64,000 bases of DNA. Origin: Methylibium sp035762065. GTDB lineage: Bacteria > Pseudomonadota > Gammaproteobacteria > Burkholderiales > Burkholderiaceae_C. Where the stretch lies: contig NZ_DASTPW010000044.1 of assembly GCF_035762065.1 (NCBI RefSeq), positions 45,174 through 109,173 on the forward strand. The letters are read 5' to 3'. Both the position numbers and the translations under genes were made by a program. This document shows, piece by piece, positions 17,877 through 25,821 of the stretch (its first letter is position 1; each line of letters starts with the position of its first letter). The notes under the pieces are model-generated. The model saw only the letters and a list, made by a program, of their open reading frames with translations, did no database searches and had not been told where the DNA came from.

Positions 17877-18467
17877 TCACCGGTCCGCGTCGGCTGCAAG
17901 CGGCGCTGGCTGGGCAGACAGCCAGGCAGCGTGATCGTCGTCGAAGCGTGTGTCCCAGCGGCCCAGTTGTGCCTTGGCGGCGGGGCTGAACTCGGTCACT
18001 GCGTCGCCCGACGTGCTCCACCAGGTGCGCGAGAAGAGGGCGCCTCCGACCGAGACCGAGATCGCGCCGCTGTAGTCGCACCGGTAGCGCGGGCCGCTCG
18101 GCAACTCGATCACATGCGTGTACTGCGGTGGGCAGTTTGCAGGTGCGTGGGCCGGCGAGTGCTCGGCCGAGTTGCCAGCACCTGCCATCCGGCAGACGGG
18201 GAACGGCTTGCCCCTGGAAAGGTCTCGGAGCACCTGCTGCACCGGCGGGACACACTGCGGTATGGAGCGCCAGTTCGAGCTTGCCATGCACAGCAGGACC
18301 TCGCAGCCATCGACTGCGCTTGCGAATCGGGGCCACGCGATGGCGACCAGAAGTGCGGTCACCAGGAAGTGAGGCCGCCAGAGCCTCATGCGAGACGACA
18401 ACCGCAGATTGCCGGGTGCGTGGCCTGTACTCATCCCCCCCGCGGTACGGTGCGTCGAAGTGGACAT
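17877..18467 (-). CDS. TrbM/KikA-like exported conjugation protein
   Basis: A 196-residue protein, probably the first gene of the transfer operon. The ATG at 18467 has a GGGAGAGG ribosome site. A hydrophobic export segment lies at residues 30-47. The mature part begins with DGCEVLLCMA, and further Cys residues follow (QCVPP, PVCRM, NCPP, RCDY). This C-E-x-x-x-C pattern resembles TrbM/KikA proteins of broad-host-range plasmids, but similarity is weak. The N-terminal 26 residues before the hydrophobic segment are unusual for a signal peptide. Start at 18389 would remove them but has no ribosome site. Confidence 0.6.
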   Translation of the reverse strand: MSTSTHRTAGGMSTGHAPGNLRLSSRMRLWRPHFLVTALLVAIAWPRFASAVDGCEVLLCMASSNWRSIPQCVPPVQQVLRDLSRGKPFPVCRMAGAGNSAEHSPAHAPANCPPQYTHVIELPSGPRYRCDYSGAISVSVGGALFSRTWWSTSGDAVTEFSPAAKAQLGRWDTRFDDDHAAWLSAQPAPLAADADR

Positions 18468-18781
18468 GGCGCCTCTCCCTTGGTCCGTTGAGTGCAGCCG
18501 ACTCATGTGCCGCAGGAAGCGGTGTCGGCAGAGAAACTCTAGAACCCGATATGGACCGCGCCGCTGCTGGATTTGGCTTCGTTTCCAGCCTGTGTCCCGC
18601 CGGCGATCGACGCGGCCAAATGGGGACCAAGCAACGGTTGCTGGGCCGAGCACGCTGCACGCGACCAACGCCTGTTCGTCCGCGGCGCAAGAGTTCATGC
18701 CGCAAGACGGGCGCGATCCCGAAGCCGACGAAGTCGTGAGCAAGCGTGGCTCGAAGACCCGCCGGCACTACGATGTCGAAC
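18468..18781. promoter_or_regulatory. Divergent intergenic region between transfer operon and SRAP gene
   Basis: These 314 bases separate the divergently transcribed transfer operon (minus) and the SRAP gene (plus), so both promoters should lie here. A 13-base perfect palindrome, AGCAAC-G-GTTGCT (18630-18642), is part of a 19-base near-palindrome and could be an operator. No clear -35/-10 pair could be assigned on either strand, and no further gene is seen. Confidence 0.4.
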
Positions 18782-19720
18782 ATGTGCTACTCCGCGCAGA
18801 TCTGGTCCGCATGGCGCAAGTTCGAGCGCGCCTTCAAGTCCGGCATTTCCCTCCATGACTTCGCCGAGCTGTACGGCTTCCGAATGGCCGACAAGCGCAT
18901 CAAGATCCCGAAGGCGATGGACTTCGCTTTCGCCGATCCGCAGACCGATGACGAGCGAGCCATCAAGGCGCTGATCGACGAGTTCAACCGACAGCAGACC
19001 ACCGAGCTGGAGCAGGCGTTGTTCGTGCAGCGCAAGCGCCTGGCCGATGCCGAGCGATCACTGCAGACCAAGCTTACGAAGGCCGCCACCGAGAGCCGCC
19101 GCATCGCGACCGACAAGATCGACTGGCAGCTTGGCAAGCTGGCCGACCTGAAGCGGACCGAGCCAAAAGACAGCGACTCACGCATCTTCCCGGGCTGGTA
19201 CGCCCCCGTCCTGGTGATGGAGGAGGGTCAACGCGTGATCAAGCCCATGCGCTACCAGTGCCGTCTTGCCGGCAAGCCGGCCTTCTACGACACCAAGTAC
19301 CCCGGCACCTACAACGCCCGCCGAGACAACCTCGGAGGCTTCTGGAAGAGCCTGTTCGGCGTGAGCCACGGGGTCATGGTGGTCAGCCGCTTCTTCGAGA
19401 ACGTGCAGCGCACCGAGCCCGACGGGACCACCAAGAACCTCGTGCTGGAGTTCAGTCCCCACGACGGCCGCGAGATGCTGGTGGCCTGTCTGTGGTCACG
19501 GTGGACGGCGCCGGGCGAACCGGACCTGCTGTCATTCGCTGCGATCACTGATGAGCCACCGGAAGAGGTGGCCGCTGCAGGACACGACCGTTGCATCGTG
19601 CCGATCAAGGCTGAGCACATTGATGCTTGGCTGAAACTGGACCCCAACGACCTCGCGACGCTCTACGCGATCCTCGATGACCGGGAGCGGCCGTACTACG
19701 AACACCGCATGGCAGCCTGA
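18782..19720 (+). CDS. SRAP (SOS response-associated peptidase) family protein
   Basis: A 312-residue protein. The start at 18782 puts cysteine at position 2 (MCYSA), which the SRAP/HMCES family needs to crosslink abasic sites in single-stranded DNA. In-frame ATGs at 18746 and 18773 would bury it. A helical insert (about residues 85-130) separates the N-terminal motif from the YNARRDNL segment, equivalent to the family's NAR-x-E motif with Asp instead of Glu. The C-terminal region has IVPIKAEHIDAWL. ICE location suggests a role in protecting transferred single-stranded DNA. It lies divergent to the transfer operon. Confidence 0.75.
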   Translation: MCYSAQIWSAWRKFERAFKSGISLHDFAELYGFRMADKRIKIPKAMDFAFADPQTDDERAIKALIDEFNRQQTTELEQALFVQRKRLADAERSLQTKLTKAATESRRIATDKIDWQLGKLADLKRTEPKDSDSRIFPGWYAPVLVMEEGQRVIKPMRYQCRLAGKPAFYDTKYPGTYNARRDNLGGFWKSLFGVSHGVMVVSRFFENVQRTEPDGTTKNLVLEFSPHDGREMLVACLWSRWTAPGEPDLLSFAAITDEPPEEVAAAGHDRCIVPIKAEHIDAWLKLDPNDLATLYAILDDRERPYYEHRMAA

Positions 19721-19764
19721 AGCAATGTTGCGCCAGTACTTGAGCGAGTAAGGCGCACGTTGAC

Positions 19765-20547
19765 TCAGATCAAACCGTAGAGCTTCGCTACTCGCACGGC
19801 CGCTCGTCGGTTCGGAGCAGCAAGCTTGGCGCTGATGCGCTGGAAGCGGCAGTCAATGGCCGTCGGTTGGGTTTGCAGGGTTTGCGCTATGACTTTGCTG
19901 CTGTGGCCCTGTTCCTCGTGACGGAGCAAGACGAGATCACTTTCAGTCAACCGAGACCGGGACATCATTTCGCGCTTGATGGCCTCGTGCCACCACGCAT
20001 GCAGTTCCATCGCCAGCGGCCAAGCCAGCATCTTCAGGACACCGTAGCCCTCGCCCTCAAAGTAGGCCGGGGTGGCTGAGCCGAGGTACAGAACGCCGAC
20101 GCGAGCCGGGCCGGCTGGCGAGGGTGCGGGCACGATGACGGCCGAACGGAACCCATGCTGCGCTGCGGCCTCGACCCACTCGCACTGACGCTGGTCGGCA
20201 GTCTTCAGTTCGCTGGCTCTGACCGGGTCACTGCTGTGCTTCGCATGGAGCAGCCATGGATCGTCTTCGAACCATCCATGGGCGGCGCGTTGGCTGCCGA
20301 GCGACGGATCGCAGACCAGCAGGGTGCGGTACGAAGCAAGGGTGGCATCGGGGCGCAAGAAGCTGGTGAACATGCCAGCGTCGGCGCCCAATCGGCTGAC
20401 GGCTTGCTCGAACAAGGCAGCAACGTCCGCGACATGGGTGGCCGAGCGCATGCATGCCAACGTCTCACAAACGCGCGCGGCGTAGTCGACCGCCCTCGTT
20501 CGGTCCAGCAGGCTGGAGCGTTCATCGGGGACGGCGCAGGAGTTCAT
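19765..20547 (-). CDS. LuxR-family regulator (autoinducer-binding domain plus HTH), luxI-less
   Basis: A 260-residue protein with an N-terminal autoinducer-binding-like domain (about residues 20-165, including WFEDDPWL and GFRSAVIVPAPSP) and a C-terminal LuxR-type helix-turn-helix (about 195-260, SRLTESDLVLLRHEEQGHSS to AVRVAKLYGLI). No luxI synthase lies in the window, so it would be a LuxR solo. The start at 20547 overlaps the end of the upstream gene by 26 bases. It probably senses an acyl-homoserine lactone or related molecule and controls ICE or cargo genes; the ligand is unknown. Confidence 0.8.
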   Translation of the reverse strand: MNSCAVPDERSSLLDRTRAVDYAARVCETLACMRSATHVADVAALFEQAVSRLGADAGMFTSFLRPDATLASYRTLLVCDPSLGSQRAAHGWFEDDPWLLHAKHSSDPVRASELKTADQRQCEWVEAAAQHGFRSAVIVPAPSPAGPARVGVLYLGSATPAYFEGEGYGVLKMLAWPLAMELHAWWHEAIKREMMSRSRLTESDLVLLRHEEQGHSSKVIAQTLQTQPTAIDCRFQRISAKLAAPNRRAAVRVAKLYGLI

Positions 20548-20965
20548 CGCCTTGCTTCCGCAAGCGGCTGAAGACGATGGGGTGGTCGAACCGAACGGGT
20601 TCGTGCTCGCACCAGTGTGCAAAATTCTCGGCGCTGCGAAACAGCATGTGGTGCACGAGGTGTGCTTGGAGCGGCCGCCGTAGCGTCTGTTCGACGTACA
20701 GCCCGGACGGGATGGCTTGGAGCACGTAGGCGAGCGCTCCGTCGTCGCTCGCGATGGTGGTGCCGTCGCGGCCTTGGCCTTGCGTCAAGCCGCTGATCGG
20801 ACGACTCGCCGCCAGCCGCTGTCGGCGAGCATGCAGCCGGGCCATCTTGGGACCGAGTGGCATCTCGCGCTGGGCGATGTCGTAGCGTTGCGCGCGCTTA
20901 GCACGCGTGGTGCGAACTCCAACTGCTCGATCGGTAGATGCCGTTGCTGCGGAATCGATGCTCAT
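20522..20965 (-). CDS. Conserved-looking protein of unknown function upstream of LuxR
   Basis: A 147-residue protein with an AGGAG ribosome site. The N-terminus is Ala/Thr/Arg-rich. The C-terminal half has a GALAYVLQAIPSGLYVEQ segment and the aromatic/His-rich HHMLFRSAENFAHWCEH. I do not recognise a family. No signal peptide or membrane segment is present. It overlaps the LuxR gene by 26 bases, so the two are probably one transcript and may work together. Confidence 0.55.
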   Translation of the reverse strand: MSIDSAATASTDRAVGVRTTRAKRAQRYDIAQREMPLGPKMARLHARRQRLAASRPISGLTQGQGRDGTTIASDDGALAYVLQAIPSGLYVEQTLRRPLQAHLVHHMLFRSAENFAHWCEHEPVRFDHPIVFSRLRKQGDELLRRPR

Positions 20966-21232
20966 ATCGATGACTCCTGTCGCAGCGCTCAGGAACAACT
21001 CGCGCGGACCCCGCGCGATCTGCTGAGCCCTGTCGAAACGAACTGCTTGTCGCGCGAGCGTATGGACAGCGGGCCCTGAACGCCAGACCTGAGTGGCCAA
21101 CGCGCTCAAAACTGAGCGGTGCGCAGCAGCGCTAAACAGGGACGAGCGTCTCGACGCAGAAATGCCTGGAGATACGCAACCCGCCTCGTCGCGGCACCGC
21201 ATGAGACGACTTGGGCCGTTGCGCTGTGCGCC

Positions 21233-21676
21233 TCAGCGCGAAGTCAGCTCAACCGCTTCGGACGGAGTCACCCTGTCTGTGTCGGCAGTGCTCAATGCGC
21301 AGAGCAGCGAGAGCGCGTCGTCGGCGCGCTCGGTGGGGACGAAGAGGTGGTCATGGTGGTAGCCGGCCACGACGTTGCATGGGATGCGTGCCTGTGCGAG
21401 CTGGCCCGCAACGAGTGCCATGAAGCCAACCGCTTCGAGCGAAGAGTGGACTCTCAATGTGATGAGGCGGGCCTCGAAGCAGTAGCTCGTGTTCGACTCT
21501 TGCGCCTGCGACTTCTCGACGATGGCCGTTAGCCCTTCGGCTTCCCGAAAAGTGCATATCGGCCGGATGCCAGACGGCACCTGGAAGTCCGGGAAGCAAC
21601 AGTAGACGAAGGTCGGTGCGTGCAACTGTGGGGCCATCTCTCGCTGCAGCGTTGCGAGGTCTCGCTCACCGTTCAT
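21233..21676 (-). CDS. ACT-domain protein
   Basis: A 147-residue protein matching the small ACT-domain family (ACT_3/DUF2241 type). Visible features are FVYCCFPDFQVPSGIRPICTF, the FREAEGLTAIVE stretch and a second half with LEAVGFMALVAGQLAQARIP and NVVAGYHHDHLFVP. ACT domains bind amino acids as regulatory ligands. A GAGGAG ribosome site supports the start at 21676. It is first of three minus-strand genes ending with LuxR and is divergent from the desaturase. Confidence 0.8.
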   Translation of the reverse strand: MNGERDLATLQREMAPQLHAPTFVYCCFPDFQVPSGIRPICTFREAEGLTAIVEKSQAQESNTSYCFEARLITLRVHSSLEAVGFMALVAGQLAQARIPCNVVAGYHHDHLFVPTERADDALSLLCALSTADTDRVTPSEAVELTSR

Positions 21677-21808
21677 GCGACGTTCTCCTCTCGCGCTTTG
21701 GGCGCTGTCTCCCTGTCCCACGCATTATGAAGATGAGCAGGGAGAGGGCTTCAGTGCTCGAAGCCTGCTCCCGGCAGACGCAATGCATCGGCGACACCAG
21801 GCTGCGCA

Positions 21809-21850
21809 GCGGTTAGCGAAGCTGCCGGTCGCGCAAAGTTGCTAAACCGC
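21809..21850. repeat. Spaced inverted repeat upstream of the desaturase
   Basis: The arms GCGGTTAGC (21809-21817) and GCTAAACCGC (21841-21850) are inverted with a one-base difference and a 23-base spacer. They lie in the 291-base divergent gap (21677-21967) between the ACT and desaturase genes, 118 bases before the desaturase start. This is a candidate regulator site; nothing else was found in the gap. Confidence 0.3.
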
Positions 21851-21967
21851 ATCGAGCTGCCCGTCGCGGCTGATACCTTGGCGCGTCAACGAGCGTCACG
21901 GCGGCTCAAGGTGCTTGAGCCCCGCTGTGGTCGTCGGTCTGCACGCCGTGCGGAAAGGGGTTCCGAA

Positions 21968-22912
21968 ATGTTGCTGCCTTCGGAGATCCTGTCGGACATG
22001 GCAGAGCTGCGTGCGCAGTTGCGTACGCAGGGCCATCTGCATCGCAGCCTGCTCAGGCTGAACCTTGCGTGGCCGCTGCTTGACCTGGGGTTCGATGTGC
22101 TCGTCGTCGTCGCCTCGGTTGCTGCGGTCGCCTGGGTCAGTCCCTGGCTGGCACCCCTGGCGCTGGTAGTGATCGGCAATCGGCAGCGCGCCCTCGGCAA
22201 CATCCTGCACGATGCAGGTCACCGCAACCTGTGCCGCGACGGCCGGATCAACGACGCGTTGGCAAGAGCGCTCGTCGCGCCCCTCTTGTTCACCAGTCTT
22301 ACGAGATACCGCGAGACGCACTGGCAGCACCATCTTGCGCTCGGCCGGCGCTTGCACGACCCCGACCTCCTCGAGATCCCGAGCAAGCCGCCGCAGCACT
22401 GGCTCACCAGCTACCAGCGTCATCTTTGCAACGGGGCTGCGTGGTGGGGATCGTTCGCAGGCCACCTCGCTAGCAGCGAAGTGGCGTTGTCGAGCAAGGT
22501 CTTTATTGTCCTGTGGTGGACTGCCGTGCTCGCCCTGCTGCAAGCAGCGGGTGGGGCGCACTTCGCCATGGTGTTCGCTGTCCTGTGGCTGCTGGCCCGG
22601 GGCTCGGTGTTCCACCTCATCACGACGATGCGGGAGATGTGTGACCACTACGGGCTGCGACCGGGCGGCATCTTTTCATTCACGCGCGACATGGACTGTC
22701 GAGGTGTCTGGCGCGAGCTCTTCCACCCGCGCAACAACGGCTACCACCTGACGCATCACCTCTTGCCCGCTGTTCCCTACTACCGCCTGCCGGAGGCGCA
22801 TCGCATGTTCAGGGCCACGGCTGCCTACCGGACCAAGGCAAAGGTGTGCGACGGCTACTTTGCGGGACGCACCGCGGTAGTTCGAGATTGGCAGGATGTG
22901 GCGTGCCCATGA
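21968..22912 (+). CDS. Membrane fatty acid desaturase-type diiron protein
   Basis: A 314-residue integral membrane protein with the three histidine boxes of the desaturase/hydroxylase family: HDAGH at residue 81, HWQHH at 118 and HLTHH at 260. Hydrophobic segments lie at about residues 30-72, 95-108 and 180-215. The family uses an Fe2-O-Fe2 centre and O2 to desaturate or hydroxylate lipids and also smaller substrates. An AAAGGGG site precedes the chosen ATG; 43 upstream residues of open frame look non-coding. Its stop overlaps the next gene's start (ATGA), so it is co-expressed with the transporter. Substrate unknown. Confidence 0.8.
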   Translation: MLLPSEILSDMAELRAQLRTQGHLHRSLLRLNLAWPLLDLGFDVLVVVASVAAVAWVSPWLAPLALVVIGNRQRALGNILHDAGHRNLCRDGRINDALARALVAPLLFTSLTRYRETHWQHHLALGRRLHDPDLLEIPSKPPQHWLTSYQRHLCNGAAWWGSFAGHLASSEVALSSKVFIVLWWTAVLALLQAAGGAHFAMVFAVLWLLARGSVFHLITTMREMCDHYGLRPGGIFSFTRDMDCRGVWRELFHPRNNGYHLTHHLLPAVPYYRLPEAHRMFRATAAYRTKAKVCDGYFAGRTAVVRDWQDVACP

Positions 22913-24291
22913 CGGGGCGGGTGCTCAGCAGCCTGCAGGTTGCAGCTCTGCTGGTGTCCGCCAGCTATGGAATCGGCTTGCTGTTCGGTTCCGGTGAACT
23001 GGCCCTGGCGCAAGGAATGGCCGGTGGCATCTACGGCGTGGCAACGGCGATCGGGATGCTGTTGCTAGCGCTGTTTGCCCAACGCTTGTGGGGTACCGGG
23101 ATGCCCGTCTGGGGCCTGTTCGGACGCGCCTATGGTCCGCGTCTCCAGGGCGTTGTCGCGCTGCTCTCGCTGGTATGGATGGCAGGGGTCCTGGCTGCCC
23201 AGATTCAGGGAGGCGTCGCGGTGGCCGGTCTGCTGGGGCTCGATCAACGGATCGGGCATGCTGCGGTTCTGGTGTTGATCTTCGGCGCATCTCGGCTCGA
23301 TCTGCAGTTCGCTTCCCGGTTGTTTGCGCTGAGCTTGATCACCAGCGGCCTCGTGCTGGTGTACGCGCTGGCGGCCGTGAATGGGACCGACACCTTCCTC
23401 GGCTCAGTGCCAGCGTTTGTGCAGGACCTGAGTACCTTCGGCCCGATGCGTTGGGTCTCGGTCATGTTGGCGGTGGCCATCCTCGTGTGTGTCGGGGCCG
23501 ACTACCAACAGTTCGTGCTCGCAGCCAGACGACCCTCGGCCGCCATCTCGGGGTGCATCCTGGCGGGTCTGGGTCTGTTGCTGATCGGCTTCCTGCCTCC
23601 TGCACTCATCGTGACGATGAGCCGAGCCGGGCTGCTTGAGGATGTGGTGGATGCCAAGCAGGTGGTGCCTCTTGCGTTGGCGCTGGTTGCCAAATCCGTC
23701 GCGCCCGGGGCCGACAAAGTTCTCCTCGCCGCTCTGTCGGCTGCCGCGCTGGGGTCGGGGGCAGCCATCGTGCGAGCCATGAGCAGTGCGATTGCATCGC
23801 TCGGTCCCGGCCGACACGACGAGTCGCATCCGGGCTTCGCTGTGGTCGCGCTGGCCCTCGGGGCAGCTGTGGCCGCGCGGGAGCAGGGCATCGTCGACAC
23901 GATGGTGTCGCTCAATGTCGTCTACATCGCGAGCATCGCCGTGGTCTTCGTCTTGTTGCTCCGAGACAGGGCAATGTCGGCTTCGCATGCGGCTGCGACG
24001 ATGACGGCCGGCTTCAGCATGTCGTTCGCTGCCTACGTGGCGGGCTGGTCAGGATGGTTGGGCGACGCCGCCGATGCTGTCTCGCTGGGTGCCGGTGTCG
24101 GAGCGTCAGTCTTCATGGCGCTCTGTATGACCGCCGTTGCAAAGTTTGCCGAGCGAATCGCTGGTGTTCCTGAAGTTTGCTCAGCGGAAGGAAATGAGCC
24201 TGGGGCGGTGATGGGCACAAGCTGCCTTCGCGCTTCCCGCACGACCAACTCGGTGATCTCGCACGAGAGCAGAGGCTCCACCTCCCAGTGA
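22909..24291 (+). CDS. Sodium:solute symporter-like membrane protein
   Basis: A 460-residue protein with about 12-13 hydrophobic segments, resembling the SSS/LeuT-fold transporters (N-terminal LVSASYGIGLLFGSGELALA). Translation is coupled to the desaturase by an ATGA overlap. The last membrane segment ends near 24165. The final about 40 residues are hydrophilic and are read antisense to the conserved end of the ArgP-like gene, so this tail may be an acquired extension. Substrate is unknown; the ArgP-like and ACT neighbours hint at an amino acid or derivative. Confidence 0.75.
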   Translation: MTGRVLSSLQVAALLVSASYGIGLLFGSGELALAQGMAGGIYGVATAIGMLLLALFAQRLWGTGMPVWGLFGRAYGPRLQGVVALLSLVWMAGVLAAQIQGGVAVAGLLGLDQRIGHAAVLVLIFGASRLDLQFASRLFALSLITSGLVLVYALAAVNGTDTFLGSVPAFVQDLSTFGPMRWVSVMLAVAILVCVGADYQQFVLAARRPSAAISGCILAGLGLLLIGFLPPALIVTMSRAGLLEDVVDAKQVVPLALALVAKSVAPGADKVLLAALSAAALGSGAAIVRAMSSAIASLGPGRHDESHPGFAVVALALGAAVAAREQGIVDTMVSLNVVYIASIAVVFVLLLRDRAMSASHAAATMTAGFSMSFAAYVAGWSGWLGDAADAVSLGAGVGASVFMALCMTAVAKFAERIAGVPEVCSAEGNEPGAVMGTSCLRASRTTNSVISHESRGSTSQ

Positions 24292-25103
24292 TGCCAGTAC
24301 AGGTTCGTGTACGCAGGCTGATCCGGAGCGACATCGATAAGCTGCCGGTCCTGCATCAGCGTCAGGGCCTGTTGTCGGGGCACGAGCCCGTAGCCCACGC
24401 CCATGACGATGCCCTGCAACAAGCTCGCAGGGGAGGGCAGGTAGTGACGTGCGTAGTGTTGGATCGAGAAACCGAATCTATCGCTCAGAAACTCATCGTG
24501 CAGTGAATCTTTGCGGTTGAAGAGGACCGCAGGTGCAGCAAGAACGGCCGGTACAGTGAGACCGTCCGGGAAAAACTCCCGAGCGAAACCAGGGCTGGCG
24601 TAGCAGCGGTACTCCATGGCCCCAAGAGCTTCGGCGACGAATCCGGCCGCCGCCTTGGCATCGGTCGAGATGCAACCGACGACTTCGCCTCGGCTGAGGC
24701 GAGCGGATGTGTAGTCCTGATCGTCGGTGACGACCTCAAGAGCGACGCGACGTTCGAGCAGCAGCGTCTGCAGCACCGGCGGAAACCATGTCGCCAGCGA
24801 GTCCGCATTGACCGCGATCGCCAGCGGAACGGGGATGTTCGATTTGTCGGGCGGCATCAACTCCCGCAAGGCCGCGCCTTCGAGCATGCGCAAGGCCTTG
24901 ACGTGGCGAAGGAGGATCTCCCCGGATGGCGTTGGTGCGATCGGCTTGTCCCGCAGCAGCAAGACGGTGGAGAGTGACTCCTCCAAGGCCTTGATGCGTT
25001 GCGATACCGCGCCACGCGTGATGTTCAAAGCCTGAGCCGCGCGCTCGAAACTCTGCTGCTCGGCAACGGTGGCAAAGGTTTCCAGCTGATCACGGTCGAG
25101 CAT
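24033..25103 (-). CDS. LysR-family regulator of the ArgP/LysG type
   Basis: A 356-residue LysR regulator. The N-terminal winged helix (residues 1-60, FERAAQALNITRGAVSQRIKALE) and the effector domain match ArgP/LysG, sensors of lysine/arginine that usually control a LysE/ArgO exporter. Homology ends near residue 293 (LVVREARRQL). A further about 60 residues of Pro/Ser/Ala-rich sequence run antisense into the transporter gene, so the two genes overlap by 259 bases. GGGAG precedes the ATG. No lysE is present; the SSS-like transporter may be its target. Confidence 0.82.
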   Translation of the reverse strand: MLDRDQLETFATVAEQQSFERAAQALNITRGAVSQRIKALEESLSTVLLLRDKPIAPTPSGEILLRHVKALRMLEGAALRELMPPDKSNIPVPLAIAVNADSLATWFPPVLQTLLLERRVALEVVTDDQDYTSARLSRGEVVGCISTDAKAAAGFVAEALGAMEYRCYASPGFAREFFPDGLTVPAVLAAPAVLFNRKDSLHDEFLSDRFGFSIQHYARHYLPSPASLLQGIVMGVGYGLVPRQQALTLMQDRQLIDVAPDQPAYTNLYWHHWEVEPLLSCEITELVVREARRQLVPITAPGSFPSAEQTSGTPAIRSANFATAVIQSAMKTDAPTPAPSETASAASPNHPDQPAT

Positions 25104-25821
25104 GTAACCCGCTCCCAGGTTGCAGCGCTCATATCGAATCTAGGCAATGCAGGTATTGCAGCCCGTCCGCCGCCCATCTGTCCACAACGGCGTTGTATCG
25201 ATGATGTGACGCAAGTTACTTGGTCGCGCATGGACCCGACGGCCAAGTGCATTCCAGTTTGAGTGCCCGCGGCGCGGGCACTGGTCATTTCGGCCGCACT
25301 CCGGGATGTCTCCCTGCGCTTGGCCGCATCTCTCGTCGGCCGGGTTGAGCTCCCGCACCCGCCGTTCGCCTGCTGTGCGAACCGTAGCGCCGCGCGCACA
25401 GGCACAAGGGCCTTTCGCGGATAAACGGCCGCCTTCCCACGCTCGCTTCGCTCCCGCGGGCCCCTTCCATTGATTCCACGGTGCCCTTGCGCCTGCGCTT
25501 GATCGCGGCGCTCTCGGTCTCGCACGGCGACCGACGAATGCGGGGCAGACATCAGCTCAACACCACCGCCAACGCCGAGGGATTCCAAGCCACCAACGGC
25601 TCCCTCGGAACTTAGGGCAGGGGGTCTTGAGTCAGGAAGGAAGACGACGTGGTCATGCGATCCCGAGGTGAACGGCGAGGCCGGCGCGCCAGGACAGGCG
25701 ATTGGCGCGAGGGGCACGCGCGTGTGCCGAACGGCGCCGTGCCGCTCCCTGGTGTGCCCCCGTGAGCGCATGGCTCGTTTCCGTCTCCGCTTCACGGGTT
25801 CATCAACTGCTGGAGGTCAAC
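25104..25821. other. Gene-poor 718-base region before parB
   Basis: No convincing gene is seen. Frames that stay open here are Arg/Pro/Gly-rich and lack family features. It holds a perfect hairpin (25262-25282: 9-base arms AGTGCCCGC/GCGGGCACT, 3-base loop) without a T-run, and GC-rich direct/inverted motifs around 25435-25475. It must contain the ArgP-gene and parB promoters and could contain an ICE control site such as oriT or parS; this is not shown by sequence. Confidence 0.4.

Noticed and set aside
25025..25795. 256-residue minus-strand frame before parB
   Set aside because: Overlaps the ArgP-like start, has no recognisable domain and biased composition; treated as non-coding.
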